Assembly (NCBI GenBank): GCA_023362775.1
Contig: JALMGJ010000016.1
Location: forward strand, 1,061,001 to 1,125,000
Length of the DNA: 64,000 nt
Source of the DNA: Charina bottae
Lineage: Eukaryota > Chordata > Lepidosauria > Squamata > Charinaidae
Direction of reading: 5' to 3'
This document shows, one piece after another, positions 56,026 to 64,000 of this stretch (the first letter of the stretch is position 1; each line of letters starts with the position of its first letter). Position numbers and translations under genes: made by a program. The notes beneath the pieces were generated by a model. The model searched no databases. It was not told where the DNA came from and saw only the letters and a program-made list of their open reading frames with translations.

Positions 56026-57859
56026 CCTGGTCCTATGCCATGTAGGGCTTTAAAGGTAATCACCAACACCTTGAATTGGACCCGGAAGCAAACTGGCACC
56101 CAATGCAGCTCGCGTAGCAGAGGTGTCACATGTGCCGATCTCCTGGCACCCATAACTGCTCGCGTCGCCGCATTCTGCACCAGCTGAAGCTTCCGGATAC
56201 TCTTCAAGGGTAGCCCCATGTAGAGCGCATTACAGTAGTCTATACGGGAGATGACAAGGGTGTGAGTGACTGTACGGAGGGCCTCCTGATCCAGGAAAGG
56301 GCGTAACTGGCGCACAACTCGAAGCTGTGCAAAGGCCCTCCTGGCCACGACTGCCACCTGCTCTTCGAGCAGGAGTCACGAGTCCAGGAGGACCCCCAGA
56401 TTCCTCACTGGATCCGAGTGGGGTAGTGCAACCCCACCCAGAACCAAAGATGACAACTTCCCGGATCCAGGAGGGCCATCAATCCACAGCCACTCCATCT
56501 TACCAGGGTTCAGTTGAAGCCTGTTGTTCCCCATCCAGACCCCCACAGCCTCCAGGCACTGAGATAAGGCATTGACCGCATCACTTACTTCACCCGGGAT
56601 GGAGATGTATAACTGGGTATCATCAGCATATTGGTGATACCTCATCCCGTGGTGACGGATGATCTCACCCAGTGGCTTCATGTAGACGTTGAATAGGAGA
56701 GGAGAGAGAACCGACCCCTGAGGCATCCCACAAGTCAGGGGTCTCGGGTCAGCTCTCTCCTCCCCTATCAACAATGACTGGGAATGGCCCTGGAGGAAGG
56801 AGGCAAACCAGCGCAAAACCACGCTGCCCGCCCCCAACTCCTTGAGCCGCCCCAAAAGTATACCGTGGTCGACGGTATCAAAGGCCGCTGAGAGATCTAA
56901 GAGAGCAAGGATGGACGCACTCCCTCCATCCCTCTCTCGCCAGAGATCATCCATAAGCGTGACCAATTGGGTCTCTGTACCATATCCCGGCCTGAAACCT
57001 GACTGGAAGGGGTCCAGATAATCCGTTTCCTCCAGAATCCTCTGGAGTTGCAATGCCACCACCTTATCAACCACCTTTCCCAAAAAGGGAAGGTGGGAGA
57101 CTGGGCGAAAATTGCCCAGGATGGTAGGGACCAGGGATGGTTTCTTGAGGGGGTGCACCAGCGCCTCCTTAAAGGTAGCCGGGAACACCCCCTCACTCAG
57201 GGACAAATTTATAATTGCCTGGACCCAGCCACATGTCACCTCACTAGCTGATTTTACCAGCCAGGAGGGACATGGGTCAAGTTGGCATGTGGTGGCGTTT
57301 GCAGTCCGGAGGATCCTGGTTACTTCATCAGGCCCAACAGGATCAAACTGCTCCCAGATAACATGGTAAGTACGAGCCTCTGGCATCTCCCCAGATCATG
57401 TCTCACGCTTGGAGTCCAACTTGGAATGAATCTGAGCGATTTTGTCCTGCAGATGCTCAGAAAACTCTTCCGATCGGCCCTGTAAATGGGTCTCCCCTTG
57501 CTCCCGACCCAAAAGCGATCTTGTAATCTTAAACAGGGCCGTCGGGCGGCATTCTGCGGACGCAATAAGAGCGGAGAAATATTCACGTTTTGCCGCTCTT
57601 ACCGCCACAAGGTCGGCCTTCACTGCGGCTCTAGATTGTGTTCGGTCAGATTCAGTCTTCGTCTTTCTCCAGCGGCGCTCTAGACGTCTCTTAACCCTCT
57701 TCAAAGCCCTCAACTCATCCGTAAACCACGGAGAGTGACGGGCCGAACAGGGCCGGAGAGGTCGCACAGGCGCAATCTTGTCCAGAGCTCCGGCCGCTTC
57801 CCTATTCCAGGCTGCGGCCAGGACCTCCACTGGACCGTGAAGCAAGCCTTGGGAATAAC
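56026..57859 (-). pseudogene. L2 linker, reverse transcriptase and C-terminal domain
   Basis: A single frame, broken by TGA at 57396-57398 and 56376-56378, carries the basic linker (R-V-K-R-R-L-E-R-R-W), K-P-S-L-V-P and N-F-R-P-V-S-H-L-P-F, Q-S-G-F-R-P-G-Y-G-T-E-T, L-D-L-S-A-A-F-D-T-V-D-H (first catalytic Asp), M-P-Q-G-S-V-L-S-P-L-L-F-N and Y-A-D-D-T-Q-L-Y (catalytic pair). After the second stop come R-I-D-Y-C-N-A-L-Y-M and L-H-W-V-P-V, ending at A-L-H-G-I-G-P-G, where similarity is cut. The Y-M-K-P-L-G-E-I-I-R-H-H-G segment before Y-A-D-D is typical of the L2 clade. Confidence 0.93.
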
Positions 57860-58609
57860 CCCCAGCTCCTTCTGAAACCTCACTGGGTCCATCAGTTGCC
57901 GAGGGCGGACCAATCGAATAGGGCCCGCCTCCCTGTGGAGTGGGGCAGCAGAGGAGAGTCTCAGGGTCACCAGGGTGTGGTCTGACCATGACAATGGGGA
58001 AAGATGTAACTCTCCCCTCAGATCACATTGCCACTGCTCGGACAAGAAAACTAAGTCCGGGGTGAGACCACTGTCACGAGTCGGGTCACGAATAATCTGA
58101 GACAGGCCCATAGCTGCCATGGTAGCCATGAACTCCCGGGCCGCCTCCGAGGACCGTCCCAGGGATGGCAGATTGAAGTCCCCCAGAACCATAAGTCTGG
58201 GGAACTCCACTGCCAACCCTGAGACAGCCTCCAGCAGCTCAGGCAGGGAGGTTGCTACGCAGCAGGGAGGCTGGTACAGCAGCAACACTCCCAACTGTTC
58301 TCATGAACCCAACTTGAAAAACAGGGTCTCACACCCGGTCACTTGTGGAGCAGCGCCCCTGAAGGCCACAAGGGACTCTTGGATGACAACTCTCACCCCT
58401 CCTCCCCTACCCCGGTGTCTTGGCTGATGCCACAACCGAAACCCAGCTGGGCACATTTCCGAGAGGGCTACTCCCCCCTCTGGGCCCAGCCAGGTCTCGG
58501 TAATACACACCAGGTCAGCCCCCTCCTCTGTGATTAAATCACTTATAAGGGGGGCCTTGTTATTCACTGACCTGGCATTCAGCAGCAGCAGTCGGAGACT
58601 GTAGCCCAC
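57860..58609 (-). pseudogene. L2 apurinic/apyrimidinic-type endonuclease domain
   Basis: This nuclease nicks target DNA to start target-primed reverse transcription. Motifs in order: L-L-N-A-R-S-V-N-N-K (first Asn), C-I-T-E-T-W-L (metal-binding Glu), G-R-G-G-G-V, then after TGA at 58301-58303 V-L-G-D-F-N-L (catalytic Asp and Asn), D-L-V-F and W-S-D-H-T-L-V (terminal Asp-His). All catalytic residues are present. The frame begins upstream of the GTG at 58609. A frameshift near 57860 (in a run of G on the coding strand) separates it from the linker and reverse transcriptase. Confidence 0.9.
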
Positions 58610-58680
58610 GAGGATCTGCTTACCAGGGCCTGGGTATGAACACGGGGGGGGGGGGGGCGGAACGCGCCACCGGTAACACC

Positions 58681-59362
58681 GAATGGGTAGGTGAAAAAGA
58701 AAAGTAGCCCTTTTTTATCACCTTGTGTAATGTTGGAAGATTTTAAGAGGCAAATTATTTGTCTTAAATTTGCAGATAGAAGACAGCCCATTCATTCCTT
58801 TATCCTCCAGCTGGGTCCAAGCCTCACTCACCCACTTTTGGAGTGGGGACTTGGACAGGCCACACAAAATATGATGTAGCCTTCAAGCCAAGAAAATTTG
58901 CACACACCTGCAGTGAGCAATCTTGTTGTCCTGTTTTGGGTTAATTGAAGTCCCTAAGCCATTAAAAACATGATCTCCATAAAGTGATACAATAAATAAT
59001 CTCATGCTGATAAAAAGCACCTTTTCTTTGTACAGGAACACTTCCAAAGTGCAACAACCTTAGAGAAATTGCAACCCTCTTTCTGCTAGTTCTCTCTGTT
59101 GATTTGTCACCCACACCCAATCTCACATGTTGTAGAAAGCATCTGATGTTACTCTATGCTTGACCCACATTTTAAAATTAACACCTGAAAGAGAGGCTGC
59201 TTAGATAGCTTAGATCTTTATATTTACTCTTGCAAGCTGTGAGGTAACAACATACCCACTCTAACTCCAGTTAGATAATTATTTCCCAATTTTGTCTTAA
59301 CTAGGTGCCCAGTACCTGCTAGATGCTTAACAATGTGGCTAATCCTCATTAATATAAATAGA
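58681..59362. other. No gene recognised
   Basis: AT-rich spacer between the L2 5' edge and the next SINE. Confidence 0.4.
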
Positions 59363-59873
59363 GGGACGTGGTGGCTCAGCTGGTTAAACAGCTGACCTGT
59401 AGGCTGCAGATTAGAAGGTCGGCAGTTCGAAGTCCCGCAGGATGAGATGAGCTCTCGTCCTTAGTCCTAGCTCCTGTCAACCCATCAGTTCAAAAGCCTT
59501 GCAAGTAGATAAATGGGTACCACCTTAAAAAAGTGGGCTAATTTGCTGGCGTCCTGTCGGGAAGTCAGCTCCACCGGAGAGGAGAGGATCAAAGGATTGG
59601 AGGAGAGATCAAACAGTAGTGGTGACGACGACCCGGATGTGACAACTACAGGACGTCAGCAGCCGGCTCAAGGCATCCTGGGATTTGTAGTCCAGAGCCT
59701 AATAGAGTCGGTTTCCCTACCCCTCTCCCTTCACGAGCGGTGAATTGTATATATTTGGAATTGATGTATAATTGAATTGTATATATATGATTGTAAGCCG
59801 CCTAGAGTCCTCCACTAGGGAGGGGATAGGTGGGGTATAAATAGCACTATAAATAAAAATAAATAAATATGTA
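59363..59873 (+). mobile_element. tRNA-headed SINE with CR1/L2-like tail, copy 2
   Basis: GGGACGTGGTGGCTCAGCTGG head, box B-like GCAGTTCGAAGTCCC, a body with GGGATTTGTAGTCCAGAGCC, then TAAGCCGCCTAGAGTCC, AGGGGATAGGTGGGGTATAAAT and AAATAAATA. It matches the reverse complement of 6005-6517 along its length, which defines a family of about 510 bp, long for a SINE. Confidence 0.78.
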
Positions 59874-61889
59874 ACATTCCCTTGCTGCTGCCTAAACTAA
59901 GCAACTTGGGTTGGTGGTGGTTGAAAGCAACTCCTTTGTGAGTCAATTCTATGGAGATTCCTCCTCGCCGCTACTTTGGCTTACTGTGGGTAATCTGGGA
60001 GGAATCTCTCCAATGATGCAAGTATTGGGATTTCATTAATGAACTTTTATTAATTGTAATTATCCTGGCATCTTCTCTTGCATACACCCTCTTTGGTATC
60101 CGACCCGAAAATGTTAAAGCCAACATCACATGTATTGCTTAATAGAACATGCGGTGATGGAGACCAGACCAAAGGACCAGGCTGGAATGATGGGATTCCA
60201 TCATTAATGTAGACTACAGATCCAAAATTTGGAGCCTACCATGAGCCCGTCCAAAACAATGCTACTAAATTATCAATCTTAATTTGGCAGGAGGACAGTA
60301 TTAAATACATAGGTAATCTTATTGTCTCTTTTAAAATAATTTAAACAAACTTAAATCGTATTTAATTTTTTCTTGATGCCACCTATAGTTTGAATCACAG
60401 ATTCTTCAAATATGTTCAATGCCTACAACAGTGACCATTCTTGATCTAGACCCACATTTACACAAGAATGTGATCGATTCAAAGATGTGAGGAGAAACTG
60501 GAAGTTTCAAATTTTAAATGTACATGCCCTCAAAGAGACTTAAATCTTAATGTGTCTTCAAGTGCAAATGGAGGAGGTTAAAAAGTAGACCTAGCCAACT
60601 GGAAGTGCCAAGGTTTGGAATATGGAGGCCTTTGATATCCACAGCACACTTTCTTAACTGGGATCCCACTATTTGCCACTTATAACTCCCAAAGCCCTGT
60701 AACAAAATGACAAGTTTGTTCAGCTTTTAAAAATCTGTTCAAGTACCTTTTGTAAGGAGAATGTAGGTCATTGATATTGGTATGAAATCTTTAAGTATTA
60801 TATTTGCGGTGGTTCTGATGCATCACAGTATACAACCAAGTGGAAATGATAATGAATGTCAATAATAGGGAGAACGAAGAGATTAGTATAGCCAAAAGTC
60901 CCAAAAGAGTTCAATCAGCTAAACCACAAATCCATTAAATGATTTCATATTGCCTATCCAAGTGTGGGCTTTATTACAGTATACCAAAGAAGTGGCTGAG
61001 TGCCCACACAAAAGTACACACACACATTTGATCTTCACAAATCAAAGAACATCTATAAATAAACCAGTGACCATTGGGTCTGATGTAAGAATGCAAAAGG
61101 TAATTTCATGTATTTAGTTCTGACTTAGTTCAAAGACTTGATAGCCCACAGATAAGACATACTTACATAAGATTGATCAGTCTTATTTTTTCGAATTTGC
61201 ATCCTATAGCATATCTGTGGAAGAAGAATAATCAATCAATCCTAAAAGATTAATTCCTTTGCCTAAGATAGAAGTGGTCAACGTGCAGCCTATCAGGTGC
61301 ACACTTCCTTCCAGCTCCCCATTTGGTGGGAAGGCTTCTAGATTAATATTAAACTTATTATTGATGGATAATTTGGGGGCCAAATTAAAACCCCTAACCC
61401 AAATGAAATACCTAGTTGCTTTGTCCAATCACATACATATTCTAATTTGCATAAGTCTATAAAGAGGGTCTGCAACCCCACCCCTCTTTTGGCAGTTCTT
61501 TTCTGCCTTCACTTAACTGTCAGTAAATAAATTTATGCTTCTACAGAAGTGTTTCTCGGTCTCCAATTCAAAGGAACCAAAAGGAAAAAAAATCCTACTT
61601 TATTTAATAAATTAAGAAACAAAACTGATGTGTTAAACTTTCATAAGGCTTAATTTAGCTATTGAACTTGCCTGATTCCCTGAAAAAAAGAAAAGGGCCA
61701 AACAGGGAGGCCTTGTTCACTAGTGACAATCCCCACATAACCACTGTACTCCCTGTACTTTTGAGGTTGATTTTTATTAAAAAAAAAGTGTTTCCCACAT
61801 TCACAAAAGTTAAGCTAAGACCCATTCTTAAGTTGATAAATCAAACTCGTATTGGGGGGACTTTTTTTAGTTTCAGTTATTGATGCTGA
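59874..61889. other. No gene recognised
   Basis: No coding motif or repeat terminus recognised. A small CTCTTTTGGCAGTTCTTTTCTG segment with AATAAA at about 61526 near 61490-61530 resembles a 3' end but cannot be assigned. Confidence 0.35.
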
Positions 61890-62226
61890 TGTGGGTGTGG
61901 TGGCTCAGTGGTTAAGACACCAGGCTTGTCGATCGGAAGATCGCAAGTTCGGAGGTTCGAATCCCTAGCCCTGCGTGCGGAGTGAGCTCCCGCACTAGCT
62001 CCAGCTCTTGCCAACCTAGCAATTCGAAAGCATGCAAATGCAAGTAGATGAATAGGTACCACTTCGGTGGGTAGGTAACAGCGTTCCACGCGCGTCATGC
62101 TGGCCACATGACTGCGGAAGCGTCTTCGGACAGCGCTGGCTCTTCAGCTAACAAACGGAGATGAGCACTGCCCCCTAGAGTCGGACACGACTGCACAAAT
62201 GTGCGGAGGGAACCTTTATCTTTACA
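61890..62226 (+). mobile_element. Sauria-type SINE, copy 4
   Basis: Head GTGTGGTGGCTCAGTGG, box B GGTTCGAATCC, body and BovB-like CTAGAGTCGGACACGACT end with ACCTTTATCTTT. No close flanking duplication of its own; ATTGATGCTGA just before it (61879-61889) recurs only after the next SINE (62866-62876). Confidence 0.93.
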
Positions 62227-62554
62227 ATTAGCTAAAAATGCACCACTCTTTCCAGTATCTCCTTGCTGCCATCTAGTGGCCTTCTGGATTTGATCAGCCA
62301 AATATGGAAGCTCTACTCTTAGCTAGCGTATTATGCCTTGTATGTTATCATGTTTTGCCTTACTGAGATTTAAGAATTTCTTGATTTGGTTTTGGTAATT
62401 CATTTTCTAGGATAGATCCTCTTGTCTATATCCTTAGAACTTTCCAGCATTAATAGCATAGCTGAGCACACCCAAATGACATTAGCAATAAGAACTTAGC
62501 AGGTGAAGTCAGTTAGTGGCCTTCATCTGCTAAAATATATAATGGGGAAGTCTC
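62227..62554. other. Spacer between two SINEs
   Basis: AT-rich, no coding motif. Possibly part of a composite insertion (see findings). Confidence 0.4.
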
Positions 62555-62858
62555 TTAAGATGTCAGGCTTGTTGATCAGAAGATCGCAAGTTCGGAGGTT
62601 CGAATCCCTAGCCCTGCATGCGGAGTGAGCTCCCGCACTAGCCCCAGCTCTTGCCAACCTAGCAATTCAAAAGCATGCAAATGCAAGTAGATAAATAGGT
62701 ACCACTTCAGTGGGAAGGTAACAGCATTCTGCGTGCATCATGCCGGCCACATGACTGCGGAAGCGTCTTCGGACCACGCTGGCTCTTCGGCTAACAAATG
62801 GAGATGAGCACCGGCCCCTAGAGTTGGACACGACTGTGCAGGGGAAACCTTTACCTTT
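62555..62858 (+). mobile_element. Sauria-type SINE, copy 5, head missing
   Basis: Starts within the tRNA-like region (TTAAGATGTCAGGCTTGTTG), keeps box B GGTTCGAATCC and continues to GAGTTGGACACGACT. It has lost part of the CACAAATGTG segment before ACCTTTACCTTT. The first about 25 bp including box A are absent or replaced, so it could not be transcribed from its own promoter. Confidence 0.9.
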
Positions 62859-64000
62859 GCTATTGATTGATGCTGAACTTTTTGAGAGAGGACACACGCC
62901 AGGGACAAAACAGAACAAAATGGAGACAAAGGACAAGTGAGTAGATGAGGTCGGGTAGGAGAAGTCATCCTATACATTTTCTCATCTTCACAAACATTTA
63001 TTGTATCCAGTCATATAATCTTCATTCATTTACTTGCCAACTGAAAACTAAACAGAGTCTTTTTTCAACCCTAAAAGAAAAGTAGAAAATATTTTTCTAG
63101 AGACGGCAAAGTGCAGAGAAAGGACAGTTATCCTTTATTCCCAGCTGAAACTATTTTCTCCATATTGAAGGTGATGTGTTGTGGGGTGGGGGCATGCAGT
63201 AAAATGCTAAGGGAAGTTTACTTCCATTGAGGATGATGGCATAGTCATGACATTTGACCCCATCTTCCCAACACTAGGCTAGTAGATAAGCATGTCATGG
63301 CTGGGGAATTGTCTAAAATATATGGAGAAATGTTTCAGATATTTTGCCTTTGCATTTTAGCTTTGTTTGTAGGAAACAATATGCCAAGCTCGCTAAAGGA
63401 CCATTGACACTTTGGTACTAATGAATCAAGCTAAATCATTAACTCCTTAATTGATTCCAAGCTAAGTAGCCTTAATTGTTCTGTCGGTGTCCCAAAACTA
63501 AAGAAAGTCATTCTGAGTGCATGACCTGTTTAACCAAAGAAAGTCTTTCAATGAAACAAACAAAAACCACTTGTTTTTAAATTACCCACATATATCTGTA
63601 CATATTCAGTTATTGTAATAGAGTATTAAAGAGAAAAGGCTCGTAATGGTAGTAGAGGTGGATGTATTTGTATAAGAACTGTAGCATGGAGAAGATCCAT
63701 TCTGCAAATTGATCCCTTCAGGTGATATCACATGCATGTTTATATTTGAAAAGGTACATCTTGAATCCTGTAGTACAAAACTTGATGGGAGGATTGATTT
63801 GAAGCAGAAAACTGTGGGAAGGATTGAAGATACATGCCCACTGCTCCCCTACCCCCACACACTATAGTCTTCTCCCAAAGCTGTCCCTCCATCAATGAAA
63901 GTGGTTATTGTGTGTCTTCGCTCCAGTGCATATAACATCTGCATAGTTCTATTTATGAAGTGATGTGAAAATTCTATCTGCAATGTTTATTTTGCGATGG
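62859..64000. other. No gene recognised; candidate conserved block 63360-63540
   Basis: 63360-63540 is free of recognisable repeats and dense in AATTA/TTAATTG homeodomain-like cores (for example CTCCTTAATTGATT). No splice-framed coding sequence seen. Confidence 0.35.

Larger units (their letters stand above)
56026..58680 (-). mobile_element. L2-clade LINE, nearly full coding region, minus strand
   Basis: About 2.65 kb, GC- and CpG-rich compared with its surroundings. Read on the minus strand: endonuclease (about 58609-57890), linker, reverse transcriptase (57386-56376), then the C-terminal domain to 56026 where it breaks off before the 3' end. Damage to the reading frame is limited to three in-frame TGA stops (58301-58303, 57396-57398, 56376-56378) and one frameshift near 57860. 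A C-run (58641-58655 on the opposite strand) sits at the 5' edge. Confidence 0.92.

Noticed and set aside
54561..58680. Twin-priming inversion of a single L2 insertion
   Set aside because: The two segments overlap by about 340 bp in element coordinates, the inverted part lies on the wrong side of the 3' segment, and about 650 bp of other sequence separates them, so two events fit better.

Overview
The window looks like non-coding, AT-rich nuclear DNA from a squamate reptile (lizard, gecko or snake). The pointer is the repeat community: BovB LINEs together with tRNA-headed SINEs that share the BovB 3' motif GAGTCGGACACGACT and end in ACCTTT units, plus CR1, L2, RTE, L1-like and Penelope-like retroelements, hAT and pogo-like MITEs, and a Ty1/copia LTR retrotransposon. 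I recognise no host protein-coding exon, tRNA or rRNA gene. Nearly every longer open frame is a transposon remnant or a shadow of one. The species cannot be resolved from this sequence.

Layout. 1-4453: a young Ty1/copia element whose 5' LTR is cut by the window edge; one gag-pol frame with three stops, a deleted RNase H core and a primer-binding site for a half tRNA-iMet. 4454-7135: unclassified sequence, a tRNA/CR1-tailed SINE and a possible LTR-like stretch. 7425-8518: a 5'-truncated BovB with a perfect target duplication. 9.0-12.2 kb: two related hAT MITEs, antisense CR1 and a second BovB piece. 13.7-16.6 kb: an L2/CR1-type LINE split by an antisense L1-derived insertion. 17-30 kb: mostly single-copy-looking DNA with scattered SINEs, two hAT MITEs, a pogo-like MITE and a CR1 tail. 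30647-31519: two head-to-head Penelope-like copies inserted as one unit. 34-38 kb: old RTE, L2, CR1 and a SINE. 42-45 kb: a pogo-like MITE, and a hAT MITE carrying a Penelope GIY-YIG fragment. 49.5-51.1 kb: a solo copia LTR, LINE and SINE pieces, and a long AAATA-type array. 53-58.7 kb: an L1-derived element and two L2 elements in opposite orientation, one with readable endonuclease and reverse transcriptase domains. 59-63 kb: more SINEs.

The parts interact as autonomous and dependent mobile elements. The SINEs probably borrow BovB, CR1/L2 or RTE machinery through shared 3' tails; the MITEs depend on hAT or pogo transposases not present here; the solo LTR is the recombination product of the same copia family seen at the left edge. 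The most interesting structures are the half-tRNA primer site, the hammerhead-ribozyme-like folds in both Penelope families, and the inverted Penelope unit with its own target duplication. All calls rest on reading the sequence; no database search was run.
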